A stretch of 36,694 nucleotides of DNA, from NCBI GenBank assembly GCA_047621305.1, contig JBLHNB010000055.1, positions 1-36,694 of the forward strand. The letters are read 5' to 3'. This document shows, one piece after another, positions 8,990-17,293 of the stretch (position 1 is its first letter; every line of letters begins with the position of its first letter). The position numbers were made by a program, and so were the translations under genes. The notes below the pieces were generated by a model. It made no database searches and was not told the DNA's origin. It saw nothing but the letters and a program-made list of their open reading frames with translations. Source of the DNA: Colwellia_A sp047621305. Lineage in GTDB: Bacteria; Pseudomonadota; Gammaproteobacteria; Enterobacterales; Alteromonadaceae.

Positions 8990-9448
8990 CTATTTCTTTA
9001 CTAAATTTTGCAAATAATGATGAGCTGCGTTTAAGGCATACTCATAACCATTTGCACCTAGGCCGCAGATGACACCAACGGCAACATCTGCTAAATATGA
9101 ATGCTCTCTAAAAGGCTCTCTAGCGTGAACATTTGATAAATGTATTTCTATAAAAGGAATGTTCACAGCTAACAATGCATCACGAAGTGCAATACTGGTA
9201 TGAGTCAATGCAGCAGGGTTAATAATGATAAAATCTATTTTCTGATAAGCCTGGTGAATAGTATCAATTAAATGATGTTCTGCATTTGACTGCACATGGC
9301 TTAGCTCAATATTAACGGCGTCAGCTAACTTTTCTAATTCATTTATTATTTCATTCAGTGACAATGCACCATAAATCTCAGGTTCTCGTTTACCCAACAT
9401 ATTTAAATTAGGTCCATTTAGAACTAAAACTTTAAACTTGGTAGTCAT
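8990..9448 (-). CDS. aroQ: 3-dehydroquinate dehydratase, type II
   Basis: This 152-residue type II dehydroquinase catalyses the third step of the shikimate pathway (3-dehydroquinate to 3-dehydroshikimate) as a cytoplasmic dodecamer. Visible motifs are the N-terminal LNGPNLNMLGKREPEIYG with catalytic Tyr26, NPAALTHTSIALRDAL, and EIHLSNVHAREPFREHSY carrying the substrate-binding His and Arg. The aroQ-accB-accC order is a known gammaproteobacterial arrangement. The ATG at 9448 has a weak AAGG upstream. Confidence 0.96.
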   Translation of the reverse strand: MTTKFKVLVLNGPNLNMLGKREPEIYGALSLNEIINELEKLADAVNIELSHVQSNAEHHLIDTIHQAYQKIDFIIINPAALTHTSIALRDALLAVNIPFIEIHLSNVHAREPFREHSYLADVAVGVICGLGANGYEYALNAAHHYLQNLVKK

Positions 9449-9782
9449 TTGTTGCGAAAAACCTTAAAATGGAAATTAATAGTATAATTGCATAAAAAAG
9501 CTATGCTTGGAATAAAAATAACTAATAAAGTGTGTTTTTATAAAAGTTAGCGGATATTATAGTGTTTTCGAGGAATATAGCTGCAAAATACAGGTCTTAC
9601 CTGTTGGGTGGCTTAATTTGGAGGTGAAAATTTGTTATTTTTTCTTTTTTTACTAAAATAGTACATACCTATTTAAATAGATAATCTATTGAATTTCAAA
9701 ATATTGCATTGTTCTTTATTGTCTGGGCATAATCGCAAAGCGACTAGAACAAGTTAATAGTTAAGTATATAAGGGTATAGTT
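9449..9782. other. Divergent intergenic region, aroQ / PstS-like unit
   Basis: This region must hold promoters for both flanking units. Visible features are an ACAGGT-CTT-ACCTGT dyad near 9590-9606 and AT-rich promoter-like DNA. No riboswitch could be supported. The strongest signal is an AAGGG ribosome binding site at 9771-9775, just before the proposed ATT start at 9783. Confidence 0.45.
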
Positions 9783-10202
9783 ATTAATCTTATTTTTCTC
9801 AAACTTTGTATATTCATAACTCTATTGATGAGCAACTTTGCTTTTGGCATCAGTGTTATTAGTCATCAATCAGTTGATGTGCAATCTTTATCGACGTCAC
9901 AACTACGACGAATTTATACGATGCGTCAATTGCAGTGGCCGAATAACATGCGCATTAAAGTGTATATCTTACCGAGCAATAACCTCACCCATAAAAAGTT
10001 CTGTAAAGAAAACCTACGTATTTTCCCTTACCAACTTGACAGAATATGGAATAATTTAACATTTTCAGGTTTAGGTGTTGCACCTACGTTAGTGAAAAGT
10101 GAGGAGGAGTTGCTGGAAATTGTTTCTAGAACACCTGGTGCCATCGGATATATTGATCATGTAAACAAGGAAGGGCACGTTAATGTTATTGAAATTAAAT
10201 AA
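9783..10202 (+). CDS. PstS-like periplasmic substrate-binding protein, likely ATT start
   Basis: The 125-residue frame open from TTG 9825/ATG 9828 matches small PstS-like phosphate-binding-type proteins (STSQLRRIYTMRQLQWPN, TPGAIGYID near the C-terminus). Starting there leaves only a stub of a signal peptide. Reading upstream in the same frame to a stop at 9762 gives a clean hydrophobic signal sequence (NLIFLKLCIFITLLMSNFAFG) but no ATG, GTG or TTG. An ATT at 9783 lies 7 bases after an AAGGG ribosome binding site, so I propose ATT initiation and a product of about 139 residues. The 3' end overlaps the next gene by 20 bases. It is probably the periplasmic sensor or ligand carrier of the following unit. 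Confidence 0.75.
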   Translation: MNLIFLKLCIFITLLMSNFAFGISVISHQSVDVQSLSTSQLRRIYTMRQLQWPNNMRIKVYILPSNNLTHKKFCKENLRIFPYQLDRIWNNLTFSGLGVAPTLVKSEEELLEIVSRTPGAIGYIDHVNKEGHVNVIEIK

Positions 10203-11403
10203 TAAAGCTAAGCGCTATAACACGATTTTTTTCATAATATTGAGTTTACTACTTAACCGTAGTGCCGTGGCGGATGAAACCTTTGATAACGCTTGGCGGG
10301 TGCACGGTTTTGTGGCACAAGGAATGATAAACGTAAACGGTAGTGACTTCGTTAACGACGACCAAGATTTATCTTTTAAGCTAACTGAAGTAGGGGTTAA
10401 TTCTTCTTATCAATACTCTACTAATTTGAGATTTACAGCACAAGCGGTTTATTTAGAAGGGGGTAATCGATACAGTAAAGGTGCTCGAATAGACTATGCT
10501 TTAATTGATTGGACTGCATATAATGACGTAAACTGGTTAGTTAAAATTTACCTTGGACGATATAAAAACAACCATTGGTTATACTCTAGCACCCGTGATG
10601 TTCCTCATACGCGTCCAAGTATCATTCTACCACAAGCTTTATATTTTGATGGTTTTCGTGATATTGCTATGGGGAGTGATGGCGCTGCGATTAAAATAAA
10701 TTATAGTACTGATGACGCAGGTTATTTTGACTTTAATTTCAGTTATGGCTCCTCAATACTCTCTTCTAAAGAAGCTAAAGTGCTGCTAGGAGAGTCAGCG
10801 CTAGGTACAGGTAAACAAAAGTTTGATGCACAAGCGAGTCTTTATTGGCAGCCTAATTATTCCCCATGGCGTTTTGGTCTTTCATTATTAGACTCTGACT
10901 TTAATTATCGTCGTGATCAACAAGACTTCTTTGCTGACGCTACTTTTTCATTTCAGCAATACAGTTTTAGTGCCATATATGAAGGTGAATACTGGCAGTT
11001 TAGTAGTGAGATCTTTCAGCAAAAATTTTCTCAATATGGTTTCTTTTATCCCCGTTTTCACCAAAGTAAGATTGGACAAGGTGCCTATGCCCAATTTCAA
11101 TATAAATATAATGACCAACTGAAGTTCTTATCTCGGGTGGAGCGTTTTTATGCAGATAAAAATGACCGAAATGGCAAAAAACTTGAAGAAAATACCCAAG
11201 GTGTTATTCCTCGTTATTTCGGTTATCAGCATGACATTACACTAGGTGCATCATTTGACTTTACTGAAAAGATCCGTTTACAAATAGAATATCATCGAGT
11301 CAAAGGAACATCGCGACTTACGCCTATTATGCAACCCAATAAGCTGATAAATAATGCGGAAAAGTGGAGCTTATGGGCACTTCAATTAATGTACTGGTTT
11401 TAA
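10183..11403 (+). CDS. Outer-membrane beta-barrel (porin-like) protein
   Basis: This 406-residue protein has a signal peptide (FFIILSLLLNRSAVA, cleavage about residue 30). A long run of alternating aromatic beta-strands follows, and the protein ends in a C-terminal aromatic residue (LQLMYWF), as outer-membrane barrels do. I recognise no named porin family. Its start overlaps the PstS-like gene, and its stop is 3 bases before the GGDEF-EAL gene, so the three form one unit. The ribosome binding site GGAAGGG lies upstream of the ATG at 10183. It could be a porin or a structural partner of the sensor; the genes on either side suggest a signalling link. Confidence 0.75.
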   Translation: MLLKLNNKAKRYNTIFFIILSLLLNRSAVADETFDNAWRVHGFVAQGMINVNGSDFVNDDQDLSFKLTEVGVNSSYQYSTNLRFTAQAVYLEGGNRYSKGARIDYALIDWTAYNDVNWLVKIYLGRYKNNHWLYSSTRDVPHTRPSIILPQALYFDGFRDIAMGSDGAAIKINYSTDDAGYFDFNFSYGSSILSSKEAKVLLGESALGTGKQKFDAQASLYWQPNYSPWRFGLSLLDSDFNYRRDQQDFFADATFSFQQYSFSAIYEGEYWQFSSEIFQQKFSQYGFFYPRFHQSKIGQGAYAQFQYKYNDQLKFLSRVERFYADKNDRNGKKLEENTQGVIPRYFGYQHDITLGASFDFTEKIRLQIEYHRVKGTSRLTPIMQPNKLINNAEKWSLWALQLMYWF

Positions 11404-11406
11404 CAT

Positions 11407-13839
11407 ATGCGTAAAATTTTCATTAGTGTGCCAACAAAATTACTGATGCTGGTCGTTGGCGCCTTATTGCTATTAAGTGCGGGTTTTTCAATCGTTTCTT
11501 TATCAAGATTAAATCAAGAATTTCAAAGTTATCAAGCAGAAACGTTAGAGCGAGGAGAGGCATTATTTACGTTACATCAAGGTATCCTTAGAGAAAAATT
11601 AGAAGTGTGGGTTGAAACTTTCTCTGACTTGGTGGATTTGCAAGAACAGGACGATTTCGCTGTGGTAGTTGAAGGTTTTACTAAACAATTTGATGCGTTG
11701 CAACTACATTATAATGTAGAGGACTTATGGCTTGTTGACGAAAATCTTCAAGTGCTTTATAGCACCAAAACTATCCCTAATAATATTTTAAGTAACGTTG
11801 TTACTTTGTTAGATAAGCAAGAGCCGCAACAGCAAGTCTATTGTGAAGTCTTATGTGAACAACTATTAACCATACCTATTGTTAATAAAAAAGGCGAAAT
11901 GGCTGCGGTTGCTATTAGTATTTCTTTAGTGGATCACATTAATAATATTAATGAATCGCTTAAAAGTGATGTCGCTGTTGTCAGTTTTGCGAAAAAAAGC
12001 GAGGCAAAGCTTTATGAGGCGCACATCGTCACAGCGTCAAATCAAGAGCTGTTCCAAGCGCTTTTTTTTGAACATAAAACAGTAAGCGACCTAAAAGCGA
12101 TTCAAGAATATGGCGTAAAGTTAGACATAGACTCAGGAAGTTACCTCGTTAATTTAATGCCTTTGTCTTCAAATGTTAAACACGAATTTTATATGGCATT
12201 AATCGATAATGTCACTTCAATAACCATTGAGTATGAACAATATCGCCGCAATTTTTTACTCTCCTCATTGGTTATTTTTGTTACCTTGGCCATATTTGTT
12301 TACTTTGTGGCGAGTCCGTTAACGAATCGCTTATTGGTGCTATCTAATGTTCTGCCTTTATTAGCTAGAAAAGAATTTGAACAATTTCGGCGCATAAAAA
12401 TCAAACGCAAACGTTTTTTTGTTGATGAATTGGATGTTTTAGCGGGTGCGACCACTGATTTGAGCTATGAGCTTGAGCAATTGAATCTTGAGGTTGAACA
12501 AAAAACTAAAGAACTAGAAAACATTGCTATGTATGACTTGCTGACGGGCTTACCTAATAGGAATATGCTCAATTATCAGTTACGAAAATCGGTCGCTAAT
12601 TTAACAAGAGTCAAACAAAAAATAGCGGTATTATTTCTTGATCTAGATGATTTTAAAAAAGTGAATGATAGTCATGGTCACAGTGAAGGTGATCGATTAT
12701 TGATTGAAGCAGCGAGTCGAATTCGTTTAAGTATCCGTAACATCGATATCGCTTGTCGTTTTGGTGGCGATGAGTTTGTGGTGGTGCTCGGACAAATAGA
12801 TTCTGTGGCTGAAGCAGAAGAAATTGCAGCAAACATTATACAGCGCTTTAAACTGCCAATTAAAATAGGCAATAGTATTTTTTATGTTTCAACAAGCATC
12901 GGCATTGCGGTTACTGATGACGAAACAATAAAAGCCGAATCTTTAGTGAGTCATGCCGATATCGCCATGTATGAAGCCAAAGACAATGGTGGCGCGCAAT
13001 ATCACGTTTACCATACAGAAATGTACCAACGGGTTGCTCACCGAGTGATGCTTGAACGAGATGTTAGGCAGGCACTAGCTAAGAATCAATTTAGTCTCAG
13101 TTTACAGCCACAACTTAGAGCTAAAACTAAAGCGGTATATGGATTTGAGGCTTTATTAAGGTGGAACCATCCTGAGCGAGGTATGATTTCCCCTGATGAC
13201 TTTATTCCTATTCTCGAAAATTCAGCCTATATGATTGAATTGGGTTACTGGATTATTCGTCGATGTTTCGCGTTGTCTGTGGCAATAGAAGAGCGGGGGT
13301 GTACTGGTACACGTATCGCTATTAATTTATCGGCAGGGCAATTTGTTGATCAAAACTTACCTTCATTTTTAGCGGATTTATTAACTGAATTCTCAATCCC
13401 TGCCTCTCGTTTTGAATTAGAGCTCACAGAGCAGACCCTTGTTAAAAATGTCGAACACACCATTAAAATGATGGAATCTTTAAAAGTTATGGGCTTTAGT
13501 TTTGCGATTGATGACTTTGGTACGGGGTATTCCTCGTTAGCTTACTTAAAGCAAATGCCTGTCGATGTGATTAAAATTGATAAAAGCTTTATTTTTGGCA
13601 TGTTGGAAAATCATTCAGATTATCAAATTATTATGTCGACCATTGCGATGGTGAAAAACTTGGGTTTGGTGGTTGTTGCTGAAGGTGTTGAAACAAGTGC
13701 ACAACTGCGCAGCTTAGAGCAGAATGATTGCGATTTAATTCAAGGTTATTACTTTTCTAAACCGATACCTGAAGCAGAGTTATTAGACTTTATTGATAGT
13801 TCTATAGTTGACGGCTTATGGAAAACGAAAGTTGTTTAA
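11407..13839 (+). CDS. GGDEF-EAL transmembrane c-di-GMP signalling protein
   Basis: This 810-residue inner-membrane sensor has TM1 at about 11-31, a periplasmic domain of about 250 residues, TM2 at about 283-304, a short linker or HAMP-like stretch, a GGDEF domain and an EAL domain. The GGDEF motif is intact at 453-457 (RFGGDEF). The EAL motif is intact at 581-583 (FEALLRW), with DDFGTGYS at 702-709 and EGVET at 759-763. Both cyclase and phosphodiesterase sites therefore look competent, and net activity cannot be told. The start is 3 bp after the porin-like gene, so translation is probably coupled. The periplasmic sensor domain may respond to the upstream PstS-like protein. Confidence 0.93.
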   Translation: MRKIFISVPTKLLMLVVGALLLLSAGFSIVSLSRLNQEFQSYQAETLERGEALFTLHQGILREKLEVWVETFSDLVDLQEQDDFAVVVEGFTKQFDALQLHYNVEDLWLVDENLQVLYSTKTIPNNILSNVVTLLDKQEPQQQVYCEVLCEQLLTIPIVNKKGEMAAVAISISLVDHINNINESLKSDVAVVSFAKKSEAKLYEAHIVTASNQELFQALFFEHKTVSDLKAIQEYGVKLDIDSGSYLVNLMPLSSNVKHEFYMALIDNVTSITIEYEQYRRNFLLSSLVIFVTLAIFVYFVASPLTNRLLVLSNVLPLLARKEFEQFRRIKIKRKRFFVDELDVLAGATTDLSYELEQLNLEVEQKTKELENIAMYDLLTGLPNRNMLNYQLRKSVANLTRVKQKIAVLFLDLDDFKKVNDSHGHSEGDRLLIEAASRIRLSIRNIDIACRFGGDEFVVVLGQIDSVAEAEEIAANIIQRFKLPIKIGNSIFYVSTSIGIAVTDDETIKAESLVSHADIAMYEAKDNGGAQYHVYHTEMYQRVAHRVMLERDVRQALAKNQFSLSLQPQLRAKTKAVYGFEALLRWNHPERGMISPDDFIPILENSAYMIELGYWIIRRCFALSVAIEERGCTGTRIAINLSAGQFVDQNLPSFLADLLTEFSIPASRFELELTEQTLVKNVEHTIKMMESLKVMGFSFAIDDFGTGYSSLAYLKQMPVDVIKIDKSFIFGMLENHSDYQIIMSTIAMVKNLGLVVVAEGVETSAQLRSLEQNDCDLIQGYYFSKPIPEAELLDFIDSSIVDGLWKTKVV

Positions 13840-13867
13840 AAACAGTGAGCGCATAGTCTCACTGTTT
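13840..13867. terminator. Bidirectional terminator between GGDEF-EAL gene and dsbD
   Basis: Stem AAACAGTGAG (13840-13849) pairs with CTCACTGTTT (13858-13867) over an 8-base loop. On the minus strand the hairpin is followed by extra T residues, so it is strongest for dsbD. It lies directly after the plus-strand stop codon, so it can serve both genes. Confidence 0.75.
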
Positions 13868-13899
13868 GATCATTGCTATAACGCGGGGATAAAAACAGG

Positions 13900-15750
13900 T
13901 TAGTTAAAAATAGCGTTTACATGCTTAGCAAAAGCGTCAGCATCCATAAAACCAGTTACTCTTTGTTTATCCAACTCCTTACCATTAACATCAAAAAATA
14001 GAATCGAAGGTAAACCAAAGACTTGATATTTACTCATTAATTCTACACTACTTGTCGATCCTGTATCGGTTAGGTCAACTTGTAACAACACGCTATTACT
14101 TAACGCCTTTTGCACTTGTGGGGTATTAAAGGTGTAATGTTCGAATTCTTTACAAGCAATGCACCAGTCGGCATATAAATCAACCATAATAGACTTTCCT
14201 TGCTGATTTGCGATAACTACGGCTTGTTGTAATTCAGCTAGGTCCTTAACCATTTTAAACGTGCCAGAATCTTGCTGAGATGAACCCTGTTGGGCTACTT
14301 GTGCTTGTGGCGGATAAATTATTTTATAAGCTTGGTTAGCGCCAATAAAGAATGCAAAAAATATCAGTAATGACCGTAGACCAAACCAAAAGTTTGTTTT
14401 TGCACCTTGATTCACTACGTAAAAATATATTGCTGTTACCATGATCAGTAACGACCAAAGTGCTGCTGTAGCTATGCTTGGAATGATACGCTCAAGTAGA
14501 AAAACAGGCACAGCCAGTAATAATAAACCAAAAATGTTTTTGATAATATTCATCCATGCGCCTGCTTTAGGAAGAATCTTTCCACCTGAACTGCCTAAAA
14601 TTAATAAGGGTAAGCCCATACCTAAACTTAACGCATAAAGGGCAGACGCGCCGAGAACAACATCACCTGTTTGAGAGATATAAAGTAATGCCCCTGTTAA
14701 TGGCGCTGTTGTACACGGAGAGGCAACTAAACCTGAAATAACACCCATCATTACAACCCCTGAAATTGAGCCGCCTTTTTGGCTGTTACTGATATTGTTT
14801 AATTTATTCTGCCAGCTACTAGGTAACGCTAGATTAATTACACCAAACATCGATAAGGCCAGAAAAATAAAGAGTGCACTTAATGCAATGAGTACATAAG
14901 GGTGTTGAAACACTGCTTGAAATTGAGCCCCTGCCAAAGCAACAACAATACCCAATATGGTGTAAGTAACCGCCATCCCTTGTACGTAGAAAAAGGATAA
15001 GGTGAACGCTTTTTTAGTGGTTAGCCCTTTGCCTTGCCCAACAATAATCCCTGTTAAAATGGGATACATCGGAAAAACACAAGGTGTAAATGATAACAAT
15101 AAACCACCAACAAAAAAGGCTAATAAGGTCAATAATAAGCTGTCTTGCTTTAACATATCAGCCAACTGATGTTGCTCACTGTTGGTGGGTATATTTGTGT
15201 CATTCGCTACCGTTTCAGGCGCAGCTATATTTGTTAATGCACTGAGTATATTGCCATTATCATTACCATGGATAACATTGCTGAGTTCGATTTTTTGTTT
15301 TTTAGGCGGATAACATAGCCCTTTTTCAGCGCAACCTTGGTAACGAACGGTGATGTTAGCGTTGTTATTGGTTTGGCTGATATCTATAGGGAAATCAAGT
15401 TGGCCGGTAAACACTTTTTGTATGCCAAAAAATTCATCCTCATGATCTTCGCCTGCTGGGAGAACTACGGGAACTATTTGTGCATTTTCTGTAATGAATT
15501 TAAACTGATGTCGATAGAGGTAATAGCCGTCAGCGATATTAAAGCTAATCGTTAACTTATCGTTTTTTTGATGGAAATTGAATTCAAACGCTTCATCAAC
15601 AGGTAAAAATTCATCATCATTACTAAATGAAGAAATAGATGACGTATCAAAAATTGATTTTTGCGCTTGCACCGTACTTGTTAATATCGCACTTGTTAGC
15701 ACAGTAAGACTGGCGATGATTAACCAAAAAATATAAACAAATCTTTTCAT
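13900..15750 (-). CDS. dsbD: Thiol:disulfide interchange protein DsbD
   Basis: This 616-residue protein passes electrons from cytoplasmic thioredoxin across the inner membrane to periplasmic reductases (DsbC, DsbG, CcmG). All three modules are present. After a signal peptide (cleavage about residue 29) comes the N-terminal periplasmic domain with Cys140 and Cys146. The central eight-helix domain has Cys224 (SFTPCVFP) and Cys346 (VASPCTTAP). The C-terminal thioredoxin domain has the WCIACK motif with Cys530 and Cys533. The start codon lies 5 bp after the cutA stop, so cutA-dsbD is an operon, an arrangement also known in E. coli. Confidence 0.97.
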   Translation of the reverse strand: MKRFVYIFWLIIASLTVLTSAILTSTVQAQKSIFDTSSISSFSNDDEFLPVDEAFEFNFHQKNDKLTISFNIADGYYLYRHQFKFITENAQIVPVVLPAGEDHEDEFFGIQKVFTGQLDFPIDISQTNNNANITVRYQGCAEKGLCYPPKKQKIELSNVIHGNDNGNILSALTNIAAPETVANDTNIPTNSEQHQLADMLKQDSLLLTLLAFFVGGLLLSFTPCVFPMYPILTGIIVGQGKGLTTKKAFTLSFFYVQGMAVTYTILGIVVALAGAQFQAVFQHPYVLIALSALFIFLALSMFGVINLALPSSWQNKLNNISNSQKGGSISGVVMMGVISGLVASPCTTAPLTGALLYISQTGDVVLGASALYALSLGMGLPLLILGSSGGKILPKAGAWMNIIKNIFGLLLLAVPVFLLERIIPSIATAALWSLLIMVTAIYFYVVNQGAKTNFWFGLRSLLIFFAFFIGANQAYKIIYPPQAQVAQQGSSQQDSGTFKMVKDLAELQQAVVIANQQGKSIMVDLYADWCIACKEFEHYTFNTPQVQKALSNSVLLQVDLTDTGSTSSVELMSKYQVFGLPSILFFDVNGKELDKQRVTGFMDADAFAKHVNAIFN

Positions 15751-15755
15751 AATTA

Positions 15756-16067
15756 CTACTTTAATGAGCCTTTTATCCAGTTTAAATAATGCTTATTGCC
15801 TTGCTGGATATCAATGGCAATAATCTCTGGAACATCATAGGGATGTAGTGAAATAATTTTCAGTTGGAGTGCTGAAAAAAAACAATTCTGCGTTTTTATT
15901 AAAAGTTGTACTTCATTATCACTTACTACTTCTCCTTGCCAATGATATATCGACGTAATGCCGGGTATAATATTGACACATGCCGCCAGCTTTTCTGTTA
16001 CCAGTGCCGTTGCAATTTTTTGTGCAACGTCTTGATTTGGACATGTACATAATACAATTTGATAAAT
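15756..16067 (-). CDS. cutA: CutA divalent-ion tolerance protein, apparent ATT start
   Basis: Translating the minus strand gives a clear CutA: QIVLCTCPNQDVAQKIA at the N-terminus, EKLAACVNIIPGITSIYHW, then HPYDVPEIIAIDIQQGN and the terminal YLNWIKGSL. CutA is a small trimeric protein linked to copper/divalent-metal tolerance. The frame has a TGA stop 9 codons before the conserved start and no ATG, GTG or TTG between. The only plausible initiator is ATT at 16067, giving 103 residues, the usual family length. A one-base indel joining the overlapping frame that begins ATG at 16113 is the alternative. Confidence 0.85.
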   Translation of the reverse strand: MYQIVLCTCPNQDVAQKIATALVTEKLAACVNIIPGITSIYHWQGEVVSDNEVQLLIKTQNCFFSALQLKIISLHPYDVPEIIAIDIQQGNKHYLNWIKGSLK

Positions 16068-16172
16068 GGCTGCTCTGCCTGATTGTCAAAAGGAATATCA
16101 TTAATGTAAGCATACGCTATTGACCCACAGAGAGAAAATATCTTAGTTAATAAATTGAGCTATTATCCCTTG

Positions 16173-16200
16173 CTTGAAAAAGACCCGATAACCCCCATAT
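16173..16200 (+). promoter_or_regulatory. Sigma-32-type promoter of fxsA
   Basis: A perfect CTTGAAA -35 element (16173-16179), a 13-base spacer and CCCCATAT (16193-16200) match the sigma-32 (RpoH) consensus. Transcription would start about 16207, 24 bases before the fxsA ATG. Confidence 0.75.
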
Positions 16201-16230
16201 ATGTTTCAATAAAGATTTTAGAGTGCAATT

Positions 16231-16740
16231 ATGTTTCGGTTTCTATTTTTACTTTTTATTGTTGTACCCATTATTGAAATCATGGTGTTAATGCATGTTG
16301 GTGCGTGGTTAGGTGTGTGGCCAACCATTGCCATCGTTATTATTACAGCGTGGCTTGGTGCAAAAAATGTTAAGCAACAAGGCATCGCGACCTTAAATGC
16401 GGTACAAACTAAAATGGCCCAAGGTGAAATGCCATCCGATGAAATAGTTGCGGGTGTTTTATTACTTGTTGCGGGGGTGTTATTAGTAACGCCTGGCTTT
16501 GTTACTGATTTGTTTGGTTTATCCTTGTTAGTGCCTCAGGTACGTAAGGCGTTAATAAACGCGGTACAAGGTCATCTAGTGACTAGCCATTCTTCAGCAG
16601 GCTTCACCTATCAAAGTGATATTCATAATCACCAAGCAGAACCATTCAATCAAGGCCCTTTTCAAGACTCAGGCAATGAAAAGCCACTTAATCATCATCA
16701 AGGGGAAACTTTAGAAGGTGAATTTAAGCGTAAAGAGTAA
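16231..16740 (+). CDS. fxsA: FxsA family membrane protein
   Basis: This 169-residue inner-membrane protein has hydrophobic segments at about 3-22, 26-43 and 72-95 (GVLLLVAGVLLVTPGFVTDL is the family's core motif). A hydrophilic His/Gln-rich cytoplasmic tail follows. In E. coli, FxsA (suppressor of F exclusion of phage T7) also lies next to groES-groEL. A sigma-32-like promoter precedes it here, so it is probably part of the heat-shock response. The tail is variable in the family and carries no motif. Confidence 0.93.
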   Translation: MFRFLFLLFIVVPIIEIMVLMHVGAWLGVWPTIAIVIITAWLGAKNVKQQGIATLNAVQTKMAQGEMPSDEIVAGVLLLVAGVLLVTPGFVTDLFGLSLLVPQVRKALINAVQGHLVTSHSSAGFTYQSDIHNHQAEPFNQGPFQDSGNEKPLNHHQGETLEGEFKRKE

Positions 16741-16766
16741 TTTTTTTACAATTATTAGTAATGGGG

Positions 16767-16794
16767 CTTGTGAACTTTTAAAAAAGCCCCATTT
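16767..16794 (+). promoter_or_regulatory. Sigma-32-type promoter of groES-groEL within an inverted repeat
   Basis: CTTGTGA (16767-16773), a 13-base spacer and CCCCATTT (16787-16794) fit sigma-32 recognition. The same bases form a 10-bp inverted repeat, AATGGGGCTT (16760-16769) with AAGCCCCATT (16784-16793). This could act as the fxsA terminator, so terminator and heat-shock promoter overlap. Confidence 0.65.
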
Positions 16795-16857
16795 CATATG
16801 CAAACAATTGTGTTAAACCCATTTTTATAAAATTAAAATTCTCAGGAGAGAAGATAA

Positions 16858-17148
16858 ATGAGCATTCGTCCATTACATGATCGCGTTATCATTAAACGTA
16901 AAGAAGTAGAATCAAAATCTGCTGGCGGTATTGTACTAACTGGTAGTGCTGCTGAGAAGTCAACACGTGGTGAAGTTATTGCTGTTGGTAACGGCCGTAT
17001 ATTAGAAAACGGAGAAGTTCGCGCTTTAGACGTAAAAGTTGGCGATCAAGTTATTTTCAGTGAAGGCTACGGTGTTAAAACTGAAAAAATTGACGGTGAT
17101 GAAGTATTGATTCTTTCTGAATCTGATATTTTAGCAATCGTCGAGTAA
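16858..17148 (+). CDS. groES: GroES co-chaperonin
   Basis: This 96-residue GroES is the heptameric lid of the GroEL folding chamber. It is full length, with the N-terminal IRPLHDRVIIKRKEVESKSA and the mobile loop GGIVLTGSAAEKSTRGEV (about residues 23-40, including the IVL contact to GroEL). The ATG at 16858 follows a strong AGGAGA ribosome binding site. groEL starts 145 bp downstream with a possible hairpin between. Confidence 0.98.
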   Translation: MSIRPLHDRVIIKRKEVESKSAGGIVLTGSAAEKSTRGEVIAVGNGRILENGEVRALDVKVGDQVIFSEGYGVKTEKIDGDEVLILSESDILAIVE

Positions 17149-17190
17149 TTAAAACTTAGCTTGTCGCTATTTTAACTATATAGCGGCATC

Positions 17191-17226
17191 AAAAGTGCTA
17201 CTTACTAAGGTAAGCACTGCACTTTT
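17191..17226 (+). other. Intercistronic hairpin, groES-groEL
   Basis: AAAAGTGC (17191-17198) pairs with GCACTTTT (17219-17226), with an inner CTTAC/GTAAG stem (17201-17205, 17210-17214). A T-rich tract follows. It could be an RNA-processing or attenuation element setting the groES:groEL ratio; the function is inference. Confidence 0.35.
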
Positions 17227-17293
17227 TCTTTGCTTTAAGGTAATTAACTGAAAGCAAAGTCTTAATGAATATTTTGAATAGGAATATAAGAAC

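Noticed and set aside
9720..9780. c-di-GMP riboswitch before the GGDEF-EAL unit (a CGCAAAGCGAC stretch resembles part of GEMM)
   Set aside because: Only one short segment fits; the second helix and the conserved loop partners are not seen.
15919..16113. 64-codon minus-strand frame starting at ATG 16113
   Set aside because: It overlaps the conserved cutA frame out of register; it matters only as a possible sign of a one-base indel at the cutA start.
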